DNA of 64,000 nucleotides from Calocera cornea HHB12733 (taxonomy: Eukaryota > Basidiomycota > Dacrymycetes > Dacrymycetales > Dacrymycetaceae): assembly GCA_001632435.1 (NCBI GenBank), contig KV424032.1:38254-102253 (forward strand), in the 5' to 3' direction. The translations under genes were made by a program, and so were the position numbers. Shown here piece by piece: positions 44,652 to 57,494 of the stretch; the stretch's first letter is position 1, and every line of letters begins with the position of its first letter. The notes under the pieces are model-generated. The model had not been told where the DNA came from and made no database searches. It saw nothing but the letters and a program-made list of their open reading frames with translations.

Positions 44652-45271
44652 TCACTTCTTAACATCGTCTATGAGCAGCTTGTCATGCTCCCAGTCCAAG
44701 ATAAGATGTTCAGCTTCTGATCTGACGTGAGCACGCGAAATGCTCTAGGATGGTCGCGCAGCTTACCAATCCGACAAGCGGCAGCATTCCTTCTAATCTT
44801 CTGTACAGCACCGGACAGCTTTTACGAAGTTCAGCACAGAACTCTCACACTTCCATTCCAGCCCAGGCGAGCGTACCTTGATCTCTGTCTCTACCTCTCT
44901 CATGTCGTGCCTCGTATGGGCAACCTGAGCGATGCGCAGAGGGTTGTGTGCGGAGTGACCCTGCGCTCTTCTTGCCGCACGTTCTCCAAGCCTACAGACC
45001 GATGTCAGCAATGATGATGTCTGCGGAGACGGTTGAAAGCATACAGCGCCAGCTCGCTCAACAGCTCCGCAACCTCATCCTTATCCACCACATCCTGGAG
45101 GACCTGTTCCCTCACGCAGTCCAGCGCTCGCTCCATCTCCGCATCCGTCTTGTCGACCTGCCCATCGAGGGAGAACGAGCGCTTGAAGCTGTGCCAGTGC
45201 CGGGAGAAGGACTGGATCAGCCTGTGCCCGTCGAACTGGATGAGGACGTGGATGCTCGGGATGAGGGGCAT
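44652..45271 (-). CDS. Unknown small protein, four exons
   Basis: ATG 45271 starts MPLIPSIHVLIQFDGHRLIQ. Four exons chain in frame: the first ends ELAL, the second reads LGERAARRAQGHSAHNPLRI, the third KKIRRNAAACRIG, and the last AEHLILDWEHDKLLIDDVKK to TGA 44652-44654. The total is about 147 residues. A TATAAAA at about 45339-45345, read on this strand, lies roughly 70 nt upstream and supports the start. The N-terminal half is helical and acidic (DAEMERALDCVREQVLQDVV). No known domain was identified. Confidence 0.55.
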
Positions 45272-46105
45272 CGTCGCGGTGCTGCTGACACAGACCAGTT
45301 GTCACGGCAGAGCACCGCCTTGTCTGATTCATAGAGGTTTTATACCCATCTTGCATTCGAGAGACTGCTTCAGCCAGATGCATCGAGCAGCGCTGCCTGG
45401 GGGATGATCGAGGAGTGCATCCCGATCAAGAGGGGAGGAGCTGTGTAGAGTGGGCACACAGCGGCGTCCCGGAATCGGAGGAGTTGTCTCGATCGTAGGT
45501 CAATTACGCTGTCCACCGAATATACTTGAGCCTAGACCTTCGAGGTTATTGAGACCGTTACGGCCGTGGTCAAAGCCAGACGAGCTGGGTCATAAACGAA
45601 ATCTGGTGAAGAACGGCAGCGATCAGAACTAGGAGAAGACAGCTCTACAGTTGCCATGCGTTCCAGACGATACGACGCGGGTACAAGGTACGTGTGTAGG
45701 AGCAAAGCAAGAACGTAGTTCGAAATTGTGGCTCCTTGCAAGCCGTCTCGTCCCAAAACTATTTCTGCTCCCGCAAAATGATCGACAATGAAAGTCGCGT
45801 GCCCAAACATTCCGAGCCTCATAACGAAAGCCGCTGCAAACCGGGCGAAATCACATTTAGATAGGAGGTGCTTTATCGGCGGCATTGGGTTTGAGATAAA
45901 GGTCCTTGGAAACATCTTCTCCTGCTATACTCTCCGACGCGGAACCATACGGCGGAGAGGGTGGGGGTATTTGCACTCGCATTAGCTGTAGAACGCGATG
46001 GGAAGACCGTAGGCTCGTCACTGAGCATGTAGGTATAGTTACAGAGTGCTAACTATACCGAGGCACGACGCTCTGATCTACTGACTCCCCCAGTCCGTAT
46101 GTCCC
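45272..46105. other. Intergenic with one weak candidate frame
   Basis: A minus-strand frame at 45532-45915 (127 codons, starting MFPRTFISNPMPP) has no known motif and no promoter I can see. It may be a relic. Confidence 0.35.
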
Positions 46106-46828
46106 TCAAGGAGCAGTTCCTGCCTCACCGTCAGCAAACAATCCCGCCAGTCGAGCACAGGGCCACTCACCCTTGTTCCCGCACGCGGTGCTCGGCCAGA
46201 CCGCCGCCGTCTCCCCTGAGATGCACGCGCCCGTCCAGAGCGGCGCGCCGTCCGTCCCGCTCCACTGGGAGCAGGACACCTCGCTGTACGTGCCCGTGAG
46301 CGCACCGTGCCCCGAGGGGAAGAAGACGGTGCTCGCGCCCGTGTCCTGGCAGAGGTCGAAGCTGCCCGTCCGCTGTCATCCAGGGTGTATCATGCAAGTT
46401 CAGTGGGAGGGGACGTACTGGACGGCGGCGCCATAGGTGTTCTCCGGGCTCGCCTGCGTCTGCCCGCACCACACCTCGTTCTCCGGCGCGGGGCACAGGT
46501 CCGTAACCTTCACCACGACGCTTTTGAACGGCCCCGCGTACCCGGGGCTGTACGGGTCCGCCGTCGCCGTGAGGGAGAAGCAGCGGCCGCAGGCGTCTCC
46601 CGGCCCTGCGCCGGAGGCGGCGCCGAACGAGAGCTGCGACATCGCCGCCGTGTAGCCCGAGGCGGCCACCCCACACGCGGGGGAGGAGCAGCCGCTGTAG
46701 TACGTGAACGAGGCCGTGCCGGTCGGGTTTTGCAGGTAGCCGCCGGTCGCGCGGTCTGAAAGGGGGACCGCGCTTCCCAGGACGGGGATCACGATGGCCG
46801 AAAGGCTGAAGAGGGTGAGAAGCTGCAT
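46106..46828 (-). CDS. Secreted GH45 endoglucanase (Cel45A-like)
   Basis: Exons are 46828-46415, 46372-46171 and a 14-nt last exon 46119-46106 (209 aa). A signal peptide (LLTLFSLSAIVIPVLG) precedes ATGGYLQNPTGTASFTYYSG. The double-psi barrel is recognised by AAMSQLSFGA, GDACGRCFSLT, VVVKVTDLCP, FFPSGHGALTGTYSEVSCSQW and CISGETAAVWPSTACGNKG. It lacks a carbohydrate-binding module. The sequence fits the basidiomycete GH45 subfamily C, endo-beta-1,4-glucanases related to expansins. The aspartate of VTDLC is a likely catalytic residue by family analogy. A TATAAAT at about 46872-46878, read on this strand, lies 45 nt upstream. Confidence 0.92.
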
Positions 46829-47490
46829 GGTGAGTTGCGGGTAAGACAGGGATTGTCCAGCCTAAAGAGTTGGCATTTATACGCTTAGCTTGGCTTCAGT
46901 TCACGGCATTTTCTTCGCAGGTCTGGGTACGAGCCAAGCTTGCCGGTCGCACAGTGTTGAGCATGGCCCCTCTTTGGAAGCCCGACAATCAGCCGTTTTA
47001 TTCTGGCGAGGAAGCCCCGGTGAACCCTGGGTGTGGAGATGGGTTGGAATGGCAACTACAACCAAGACAGGACGAATAGACGGATATGGGTCGTTTGCGG
47101 GGTAGTGACGTTGCTCAAAACAGCGGATATGACCACCAGACTATAGACAAGCCCGCTCTGGGATGCACCGCCGACATGAGAATCCCTAGAAAGGGGCCGC
47201 CTATTCGAGTCTTGAAGGCATTCGTGAGGACGTGGAAGCTGCAAAGTCCTCGGACATGATCGTCCAGAGTTGTCCTGAATCACAGTATTGTAGGTTTTGT
47301 CCTGGTCACAAGCGAGATGCCAGTTCCAATCAAGCAGATGAGATGCCGGCCAGGACGAGCACGGGTGCCAGAAGTGAATTGCAAGGTGGTGGTGATCGTC
47401 ACAGCGAGACCGCCGACGTCGGTCTGGTCCCGCCGAAGTCGACGATGAAAGTCGCGTGCTCTGCATTCCAGCGCGACCCTCCGCTCCCCG
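46829..47490. promoter_or_regulatory. Divergent region GH45 / TTL-family gene
   Basis: A 662-bp head-to-head spacer. The GH45 TATA box is at its left end. No TATA box was seen for the TTL-family side. No gene of its own. Confidence 0.45.
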
Positions 47491-49019
47491 ATGTCGAGCT
47501 CGTCGTCTTCGCCCCCTTTCACCGCCTTTGTCCGCTTCCCCTCTGCATTCCTCACCGCGCTCATCACCGCCTCCCTCCGCCGCCGCTTCCCGTCCGTGCC
47601 CATCCTACCCTCGCTCCCATCACCGCCACCGCTCCCCCTCCTCCAGTTCGCAGACTATGACCTGCTCGACCACTCCCTCACCCTCGACCACGCGGGCGCA
47701 CACGACCTCCTCGCATCCAGCTACGTCATCCGCAAGTCCCTCATAAGGAAACACTACCTCGCCTCCGCCGTCGCGCACTACCTCGCGAAGCATCCGGACT
47801 CGCTGCTCGCCACCGCCGTGCCGCGGACATGGGCGGTCGAGATCCGGTTCGCGGATGAGCTGGAGGAGATGTGGGCTGATGATCTGTGGGACCTTGGGCA
47901 GGAGATGGACGAGCAGGAGGGGAAAGAGGAGGCAGGAAGGGCATGGTGGATCCTCAAGCCGGGGATGGCAGACAAGGGTCAGGGGATTAGGATGTTTAGC
48001 TCCAAGGCGGAGCTGGAGGAGATCTTTGAGGAGTTTGAGGAGGACAGTGAGGACGAGGACGAAGATGACAAGGAGGCTGCACAGCCGGAAGAGACGAGCG
48101 AGGAGAGCACGAAGGTGTCTATGCAGCAAATGCGACACTTCGTCATCCAAGTACGTCGTGAACCTCTCCAACTTAAGGCAGCGCTCATGTCCGGCAGGAA
48201 TACGTCCCCCACCCACTCCTCCTCGACCCGCTCCCTCCCTCATCCCGTCCCTTCACCCCACACAAATTCCACATCCGCGCCTACTGCATCTCTCACGGCG
48301 CCTCCCCGCTCACGCTGTACCTCCACCCGCGCCTGCTCTGCCTGTTCGCCCCCGAGCCCTTTTCTGCCCCCTCAGCTCCCATGGGGGAGCAGCAGCTCAG
48401 CGCGCATCTGACAAACACGTGCTTGCAGAGGGAGGAGACGAAGGAGCGGTTTGTGCTTGAGCTGGGGGAGCTGGCGGGGAGGGCGTGTGTTGCTGGGGAG
48501 GGCGGAGACAGGATGGGGAGGGAGGTGATTGCGGCGGAGGACGTAGAGAGTATCAGGAGCGGCGTGGGGGAGGTGCTGGCCGAGACGTGGAGGGCCGCTG
48601 TGAGCGCCGGGCAGGTGCACTTTCAGGTGCGTCCTTCATTTCTTGCCAGCAACAACCGCAACTGCAAGTGCTGACGCTCCGTCCAGCCCCTGCCAAACGC
48701 ATTCGAGCTCTTCGGCTGCGACCTGCTCGTCTCCCTCCCCTGTCCCTCGGCCTCATCTCACACCAATGACCCCAGCAATGGTGCAAACAGTGGCAGCAGC
48801 AAGTTCCGCATCCACCTCCTGGAAGTCAACGCCTGCCCCGACGTGGAGCAGACCGGTGTGCGCCTGAACGGCGTCATCGACGACCTCGTGGAGGGAATTG
48901 TGCAGGATGTGGTTTTGCCTTGGGCTAAGGCGCTCGGCGTGGGGGAGCCGGAGAAAGAGGGCAGGGCGACCAACGGATTAATTCAGATTCTGGAGCTGGG
49001 CGTGAGAGGCCATTCATGA
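47491..49019 (+). CDS. Tubulin-tyrosine ligase (TTL) family ATP-grasp protein
   Basis: Exons are 47491-48150, 48198-48626 and 48687-49019 (473 aa). TTL features are YVIRKSLIRKHYLA near the N-terminus and WWILKPGMADKGQGIRMF, the ATP-binding loop with its conserved lysine. They continue with FVIQEYVPHPLLLDP, the KFHIRAYCISHG strand, NAFELFGCDLLVS and IHLLEVNACPDVEQTG, whose Glu and Asn bind magnesium. An acidic insertion of about 40 residues (EEFEEDSEDEDEDD and beyond) follows the ATP loop. Family members ligate tyrosine or other amino acids to proteins; yeast Pby1 also carries this domain. Actual substrate unknown. Stop codon overlaps the 3' flank of LtrA copy 3. Confidence 0.88.
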
Positions 49020-49136
49020 TAAATGCACACGGGAGGTAAAGCGAAGATGCTAATATCCAATTAATCACTCGACAACTGAGACCAAATGAGTACAGAAGTG
49101 AGCTGTAGCATACAGCGAGAAGCCAGGTATGCTCCG

Positions 49137-49976
49137 CTAGGCTTGATCTGTCTGCTGCTGTTCCTTCTTGAAGCTGGAGCGATGCAGTCGCCCTGCCAGC
49201 CAGAGCACAATCTAGCGGGCCGGGCTAGTTTCAGCTTTCGCTTCAAACGGATACAGACGACTTACACAATCAGCGATCATCAAGAAACCGTAACAAACGG
49301 CAGCGATCGGCACTGCGTGAAGGGCATCAGACTGCACCCGCGCAGCAAACGCAACATCACTGACACGTCCAGCCGGACTCGAGCAGATAGTCGACCTTGC
49401 TGACCAGGCTGTTCACGGGGCTATCCAAGAGCCCGCACAGGCAGAGCGCAATACCGACAGCCATATGCAGGATGAACAGTGTCCAGTCCTAAAGACCTGC
49501 TCAGGGTGAGTTCATCCGCTGGTCGGGGCTGTATGGGTGGACTTACTGAGCACGAGCTTCCATGGCTGAGAACGTACCGCTAAAGCATCTGATTGGAATG
49601 AACCACTTCGCCCTATGCTCTTCTGAAATCTGGTGAATCCGTGGGGCACAGGTTGCTTGCGCTCGTCAGCTGGAATGCCGTGCGTTCTAAAGATCGCGAG
49701 CAGCGCAGCGAGAATGAGTATACCGCCCTGCGTTGACCGAGTCAGTGGGAACCATCCTAAGGGGCTAGTGCCCGCAATGCTCACTGCGGAAGGGAAGAAG
49801 AGCTGTGCCGGCGCTGCGACGTCCACATTGTAGGCTATTACATAGGCCCTCGCCGCGTTACCTGCTGAGCTTTGCGTGTCGTATCTCGCCGTCACGTTAT
49901 CAATCCAAGCAATATCTGTGTTGGACACATTTTGGTAGAGATTGCTTGTTTCGCTGCTGAAATGAATGCCATAGGT
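49137..49976 (-). pseudogene. LtrA-like copy 3, 5'-truncated relic
   Basis: Only the last five exons of the family are present. They read TYGIHFSSETSNLYQNVSNT, VDVAAPAQLFFPSA, GGILILAALLAIFRTHG, DWTLFILHMAVGIALCLCG and PIAAVCYGFLMIADC, followed by a basic tail ending QQQTDQA at TAG 49137-49139. Splice sites and phases match copy 2. Upstream of an acceptor at 49977 no LtrA sequence can be found, so the N-terminal two thirds, including the LtrA core, are missing. It cannot encode a normal protein. Confidence 0.75.
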
Positions 49977-52575
49977 CTGGCGATAAGTAGCCACCAAATT
50001 GCCCGTGAGTACAAGAGTCACATCAACGAATTCATTGGGCCGACCTGTGCAGCCTGTCACTCAGGTGATGAAGTCGACATACCTGAGTTGCTGCCCTTCC
50101 TTCTCGCTCCCAGAGGTCTGCGGACCAATATCGAGAACGCTGCCTTCTTCGGAGCTGAAGACACGATCCATAGCCGTCTAAGTGTTGACACTACGCACAG
50201 CAAGGTGTGCAACGGGGTCGGGATGTGAAACAGCTGAGTTGTAGTCTCTTCAAACGAGTCCGTTCATATAATGCTCTAACAACAGGAACATCCTCGCGAT
50301 CAAAGCTTCGCAAACCGTGGATCAGGCAGAATGCGTGTTCGTCTCGGAAATGTCGTGCACAGCACTGCCAGCTCAGCATTAGGGGGATAACGGCAGAACC
50401 ACACGGTGCATCTTCCATAGGCGCTCGGTGTCCATGGTGACCTCTCCATTCGCCGAAGCTACTGCGTATGATGACGCGTGTGGTCGGAAGGCCGCGTGGG
50501 AGCATGCATGATGGAGTTTGGCGCACGATAAGCAGTTCGAACAAAGGTAACAGAGCGCGAATGTGCGCGTCAAATGTCCCAAAAGCTTCATCTTCCTGCC
50601 GAGCACCAAGGGAAAGACTGTGTTGTGTTCTGCGAGCACTGATGGGATTGTCCAGCCTGAGCAAGCTTCAGGTTCAGGGCGTAAAGGAAGCATCACACGT
50701 CACAGCAACAGCCATCGCGGCTTCTAAGCTCTGAGCTGTTGAACCCAAATCAATCCGGTTTATGGTGATGCCGCCTACGATCGCGGACCCACCGTATGAA
50801 TTTGTAGCAGGGGGGCTCAATCAGGGTCAAGCCTTGAGCCTAGAATAGCACGGTCAAGCTCCTCGCTGGCGATGGGAAGGCATATAAACTTGTTTGTGGC
50901 AGGGAGCCAGTCACATCCAAAAAAAAAGAGAACAGTAGCAACGTGGCCAAGCCGCGGTCGGTCACCGGCATTCGTCGAGTGTGACGGCAATCCCCGCTTT
51001 GCACCGGCTGAGTCTTGGGATGATCCCGCGCCTTCGCCTTCTGATACGGCACTTCAAAGACTGACTGCCAGCAAGTTGAAGAAGCTCACATGGATTATGT
51101 GGTTGTATATATGCACATTGAACATGCATATGACTGCTACACCTGTGAGATGCCCTCGGATGTAAGTTGGGAGCTCACATAGAACAAATGGACTGTGCAT
51201 ACACATCGATGAATCAATCATATCTCCCTTGTTAGCCACGATCTACATCACGTCCTTCTTCCTCCAACTCATCTCACAGCAGCCAGCTCGTATGCCTTCC
51301 GATACGAGTTGGATCGTATCAAACGCCAGCGCGATATGGCCAGCAGCATTAGCCGGGCTACAGGACCGAACCTCACTCTCGGCTACTCGAGTGATCGTCG
51401 TCAATGGCACCCGTCGCTTAGGCTTGGTAGATGCATTTAATAAATTGAGGTCTAGCTGTCTTTGTACGACTGGCTGTTGTTAGCTGGTGCATGAGGTGAT
51501 ACGGGCGGTCGATCGGGTGGAGGATTGCAGGTGCTTCGAATATCGCAGATAATCTTGGCACGTACTCAGTGAGCTCCCATCCAACGAGGGCAACGCTTGC
51601 ACAGAGTCGGTCAGGACTCAAAGCATTGTAATAGGAGTGTGTGCGGTTGTAGACCAAGACCAAATCGAGTCCTGAGTCGACGACTGGGTCATGATGGAGA
51701 CGGTCGGCGGACGGTGGTGGCTGCTTCCGCCCGAAAGTCGCGCTGCCAGCAACTTCCCACCCGTCATTCTGCACCAACTTTGTCGCTTTCCCTTCGTCAC
51801 TTCGATTTTCTCTTCATCCCGACGAACTCGCTCTGCGAAAGATACTTAACCAGGGAGAGTTTTCGCTTCAGTTGCATGCTCCACAGGTTACCTCGAGCAC
51901 AGTCGTCTGCCCTACGACACGTCGGGCGCGTTGCGTCCTGCCTTCGCGCCTGACTACTCGCCCAACACCATTGTCAACAGATGACATCGATTACATGATT
52001 GTACGGGCCGATAGAGATGAGTGTGGGTGATTGGTACGAGGATGTGTCTGCCGGCATCGTGTAGAGCGGCTGTGGCGGAGGGTGTCTACTCTCACTGTGC
52101 GTTCTCGAAGCTCGGGGCCCATGACGAGACTGCTAACAAGCGGCACAGACCAGAGGAATGCATTCTATCTGCTCGGACGGGAACTTCTTGTGTCACTGAG
52201 GCACCATCCGCCCTGACTACCCTGATGGGACTACCTTGCAACACCATGCTCTGCAGGCCACGGACAAGACGACTGGTCATGGCAAGAGCCATCAAATGGA
52301 GCTGCAGGGCACTGTGCAGGATGACTGTCAATTATTTCGGAGCAAGACAGCGGATGCAGTGACAAATAGCCGATCTGATGGTAGGATCAGTGAGGAGACG
52401 TAAGGCGAGTAGATCTCCGGATTACGGGGCGTCGGCTCTGCTCAGCCTGTAGAGTAACGATAGCATACCAACCGGCTCATATGCCGCACATCAATATATC
52501 GCTACAATAACATTCATCCTACTCGTGCCACAGAACACATCGTATAGCCACCTCTCACAGCTACGGCGAGCTCGA
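49977..52575. other. 2.6-kb region between LtrA copies, no gene supported
   Basis: Frames of 60-157 codons occur on both strands (for example minus 50191-50664 and 51418-51777) but without known motifs, introns or promoters. It may contain decayed copies beyond recognition. Confidence 0.4.
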
Positions 52576-55231
52576 TCACAGTTCCTTCGAGTGATGAATC
52601 CTGTGCATGAATCGTCCACCGCGGGCCTTGCGAGCGGCCACGAGGATAACCTTGTAACCCTTTGTCAGATCAAAGCTGTATGATCGAGTCACAAGCACTT
52701 ACACAATCCAGTATCATGAGAACTCCGAAGGCGATAGCTACAATTGGTACTAAAACAGGACGGTGTCAAACCTTTGCGTGTAGCAATCTGAGAGAATGAC
52801 TGACGAGCCCATCCCACGGCAATGACAGAATCTATTGGATTGACCTGCCTATCCAACGTGTTGGTGGGCAGATCCAAGAATCCGCAAAACAGTAACACGA
52901 TGGCGACGATGACGTGAAGCGCGAAAGGCGTCCAATCCCAAATCACTGTTCAGAGGTGAGAACGCAAGTTCCCCTGGAAGATGCCGCGCCGCTACTCACT
53001 GACTACGATCTGCCAAGGCCGAGACATGTGCGCTACCGTTGGGTACATGGCAATCACACTCGCTTGTCCGACGCTGTGCAGCTGATAGCTGGGCCACGTA
53101 ACTGAGGCGGGGCTTTCATCTTCAGGTCCCGGGATGCCGTACGTTCTGAAAACAGTAAGCACCGCGGCCAGAAGAAGCAATCCTCCCTACATATGATAAG
53201 CTGCGACAGACGGGGTGAGGTAGATCGGTGCTTACAGCAGACGGCAAGAATAGTTGCGCGGGCGTGGCTATGTCTAGCGTGAAGGAGTTGCAGTACTCAA
53301 GATACGTATTCTGCGTGTCATTTTCCAAGGCGCTCATGTAGTCGCTGTCGTTATACCAAGCATTGGAGGTGTTCGTGAGCTGGTTATATAGGTCGCTTGT
53401 GAGAGGACTGAGATTTACATCGTAGCTCTAGCGAACGACACCGTATAAGCAAGATGCTACAATGGGCCAAATAGCACTCACCCCGGCAGCAACCCACATG
53501 ACGTTCGTAAAGTATACCAAAGAGGTTATGTATGGATCAATTGTTGGCGGGGCCGCGTCAGGATCAGAACCATTTTGGAATATGCTCAGCACGGCTGACT
53601 GATTGTAGAGATCGGCGACTTCCGTAAGGAACGGCGGATCCAAGCCTAGCTTGTTGAATTGCAATACCGTGTCAGGTGATAGCAATGTTTCGAGGCGCGA
53701 GGTATCGACCTCAGTGAGATTCAAACTCTGTATGTATTCCGTGCTGAGCATGTTCACGGCGCCGTAGATGTTGCCGAAGACCGCTACTCCAGTCATGGAT
53801 GTGAGCAGGAGCAGGATGAGAAAATGCAGAGGAAGGTGAAGGAAGGCCCAGGAGGTGCTGGTACGCGGGTTGCGAAAAGGCTGCTCCGGGTCGTACGCAT
53901 GGAAGATGAAATGCCAAGTGCCAAACACGATGACAAGGGAGCTAATGCACTCCGAATCTAGTCGCGAGTCAACGATCGGGTATGATGACGACCTCGGAGC
54001 TAACTCACATCCATTCAGTTTAGATCCACCAGCATTGAGACCGAATCCAGAGACGACGGATGCCAATGTTTGGACGATGCCCAAAACACCTTCAGCGAGG
54101 ATGACAACCGTTAAGTCCGCGAAGCGATCGCCAAGCATGCCATATGAAGGAGAGATACTATTCTTTAGACTTGATGCGCCAACCGTGATGAGCATTTCCA
54201 GCACAAGAGCTCCATATCCAAGCACGAGCTTCGCAGCAGCACTCTGAGTGAGCAATGCAGAGATTAGCCAAAGACTGAGAGTGGCTGGTTAATACGATGG
54301 CATGCGGAGTCAGTGCCAGTACTCACACCGCTGACAGTATGCATGTGACTATTGGAATAACGAAAGAATCCCATTTCTCGCGACGTGGTTGCGGCTTTGT
54401 GACACATGCGACTGGAGATCAGATTGTCACTGAAGAGCACCCATTACAACAGCAGGGTCGTCGTACCATATAGATATTGTAGTGCCAGGAGCACTCTGCT
54501 CAGTGTATAGGCGATGGCTGCTCCCTTCCACGCCTGTGCACTCTGATACTGAATGATTTCATCGAATGTATCTGTACTTGACGGGGGAACGATGTTGGTC
54601 GGATCAAACTGCTCTGCGAAGACACCAATGTAGGTGAAGGCACCGAGCTCCAAGAACTTGAAGAGGCGGTGCATCCAGTCATTGCCTTGAAACCGACAGT
54701 CGTAAACCACCTGGCTTGCCCATACCCACCCTGAGCAACCGCGTCAGACCCGACCCGAAAGATGAGGTGACAGCGAGGCATACAGATGATAATGAAATAG
54801 GAGAAATACGCGATGATGGACGGCCCATCAAGAATTGCATGTGTGTTCCCGAACACAGAGAGCACGGATGATATGGCAAGATCGTAAAGAAGATTGAGGT
54901 ATTCTGGTGCTCGTTGCCACTTGGCAACCCAGCTATTGGCAATCAAGTTAGAGGAACTTCTTGCCCAGATCTCCAAAGAAGAAACCTACAATATCGAGCC
55001 CTTCTCTTCACCCTCGCCCCTTTGGGGACCTTGTTGGACGACTAATGGTAAGAGTGGACCAGCCACGTTGAGGTACTCCACTCTGGTGGAGGTTAGGTCC
55101 GCGAATGGCTCTGGCCGAGAAAACGCGCACTCTTTCCCGTTCACTTCATTGTCAATGCCAGGGGATGGGTGTCCGCTTTCCAGCTTGCTCCCTATCCCAT
55201 CGTCCGACCCAGAGTGAAGAACGCTCGCCAT
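52576..55231 (-). CDS. LtrA-like membrane protein, copy 2, apparently intact
   Basis: Eleven exons chain from ATG 55231 to TGA 52576-52578. The LtrA core reads RAPEYLNLLYDLAISSVLS, YFIIIWWVWASQVVYDCRF and GNDWMHRLFKFLELGAF. It continues VVILAEGVLGIVQTLASVVS and SSLVIVFGTWHFIFHAY. About ten membrane helices are likely. The C-terminus has an extra membrane part (FLPSA-GGLLLLAAVLTVFRTYG, DWTPFALHVIVAIVLLFCG, LPIVAIAFGVLMILDC) and a basic tail ending HHSKEL. Bacterial LtrA was named from Listeria growth in the cold; fungal function is unknown. No frame lesion was found. Confidence 0.82.
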
Positions 55232-57494
55232 CGAGCGCGGGTATAGTGAAGGGTATACAAGTCCGACAGCGCGCGACGTGTCGTATGCTTGAGGCAGGTG
55301 GTGACGGAGCAGACGATGTGAAAGACCCTGCAGGTGTCTCGGCCCTTAAAGCCCAGAGCTCAACCCCCCCGCGTAGTCTGTAGTCACACCGCTCCATCCC
55401 GTCGCTATCAGATTGAGAAGCAGAGCGGATCCGCCCGTGATAGACGCTTCCGCAGTGTCTGATGGGAGGAACGACGACTCATCGGGAAGGAGCATGGGAA
55501 CATCATTTGGCCGTTTTGGCTTTGGTCATCAGCCATGGGCTCGGATCTGACGGCGCGAATGGCGGCGCCGTTTTGAATCAGATTTTGGTGACGAGAAGCA
55601 CAAGGTCGACAGCGGCAGACACGGCATAGGCACAGCCGTCGGCGGAAGTCGTTGTCAAGTGCGATACATTTCAAAGGCCAAGGCGTGAGAACGGGAGCTT
55701 TCGTTACTGGCACCGGCTTTTTCTAAAATGCCGAGTAGGGGCTGTGCCCTGCTTCCTTTCCGCACTGCCTTGAACCGTTGTTGGAAGATTGGAAGACGGG
55801 CACGCGTCGGTGAACACAGCCCAACATGGGTAAACACGTCGACACCTCACCCGAATTGGAGCAACAGGCACTGATTGGATTGATGGATGAGGAGAGGAGA
55901 TAAGACGACACGGTAACGACAGGCTCGCTTGATGTTTGTAGCCAACTTCTGTTGTGGAGCCGTACCTGAGTCACGGGACGCAGAGCCACGTTGAGATCTA
56001 TTCTTAGACATAGATTTGCAAAGGTGTACAGAGACGCACGTTGGCTGTCAGGCGAGTCGTTACTCCGATTGTCCGCGTGTGACCTGGTCCGGATTTGTGC
56101 AACACACCGTTGACGAGTTCTGGAAAAGCTTCATCAAGCTGCAAGTGATGCGAGCAGCCTGAGCTTAGCTGGAGCAAGCAGCTTGCTACTTCCTTATTAG
56201 GTTGCTGGAAGCTCGAACGTGACAGGAAATGGTAGGAGCGTCGGCAAAGAGTGATATGAGCTTAGTGAGAGAGTTTGCGTTCGGCGTGCGCCTCTGATAC
56301 AGCTACCCCGGGAATGGGCGACAGCAGGACTGGAGCACTTCTTACAGCATATCGTGTAGCAATAGTACGGGTTGATACAACTCCGTTTGTGATGCCTGAC
56401 TCTAGAAGTTGTTTGCTGAAAGATTGGGTGAAAGTGGATTATCGGGCAGTAGTCCCTCATTGGTGCGTCTCGATTTTGTGCATGGCGTCGCCACTCTCAT
56501 GTTGCTATTGGCATTTCGATATTGAAGTTTGGAGCTACGAAGGACATTGCTGAAGAGAAGTCGGGAATATGAACACTTGGGTATTACGGGCGGGTCCACT
56601 GATGACGCCATGTGACCTACCGTCAGGGTTCCGGTCGACTCTCCATCTGAACAAGCGCAGGGTGCGGACGGTCAACACGATCCGCTCTGTGCAAGCCACA
56701 TCGTATCGAGTCCCGATACTCACAAAACTGGCGGTTGATAGTTCTGGTTCTTGAAGCAGCATCAACCCGACCGGAGAAATTGCTAGATTGAGGGAGCGCA
56801 GGCAAGCAAGCGGAGCAAGCATCCCGTTCCGCCCGCCCCGCGGAAGGAACCGTCTCCGCCCGCAATCACGGACTTAGTGGCGGTGTTTTCCCAAAAAAAA
56901 GATTGGCAAGGGAGCGGAGGCTTTCGTGCGTCTGTCAACCGCCGCCTTCACTCCCGACTTATTGCACAAGTGCATCAAATGACGCTTGTTCACCGCCAGT
57001 TGCATCCATGCGCGTGGCCCCTGCGCAGAGCATGCTCTACGCCCCTGAACCCATCAACCCGTTGAAGACTGAACACGTGATGTTCGCCCCGCGGATGTTG
57101 TTGTCCCAGAGCTCTCATTGTTCTGGTCATCTTTCGGGCTCTCTCTAAGAAGCGAAACCCACCAGACTATGCGTGCTTATGGTACGACTATAGTTCCCAG
57201 CGAATCACAGTAAACTAATGTCATTGTACCAGCATCATCGACTGGAGACTGCTGGAGCACCCGCGTGTGTTCATCTCGGGAAAGGCGCGCCGGACAGACG
57301 TGTTTGTCCGAGCATTGTCAACGACCTCGGCGGAATTCAAGCGCGACTGATATTCAGGATCATATTCCAGGGAGAGCTATTCTCACCTCCATATAAGCCC
57401 GACTTGCTTGGCAGCCTCGCCGTTCTTGTTGAGGACATCCAAACGCCATCCACACGAACCTCACCAGCATTTCGTCACCTCCCCACCGTGCATC
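55232..57494. other. 2.3-kb intergenic, no gene supported
   Basis: It contains the upstream region of LtrA copy 2. Short frames only. A frame reading IVNDLGGIQARLIFRIIFQG just before the ADH relic (57.3-57.4 kb) is not identified. Confidence 0.4.
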
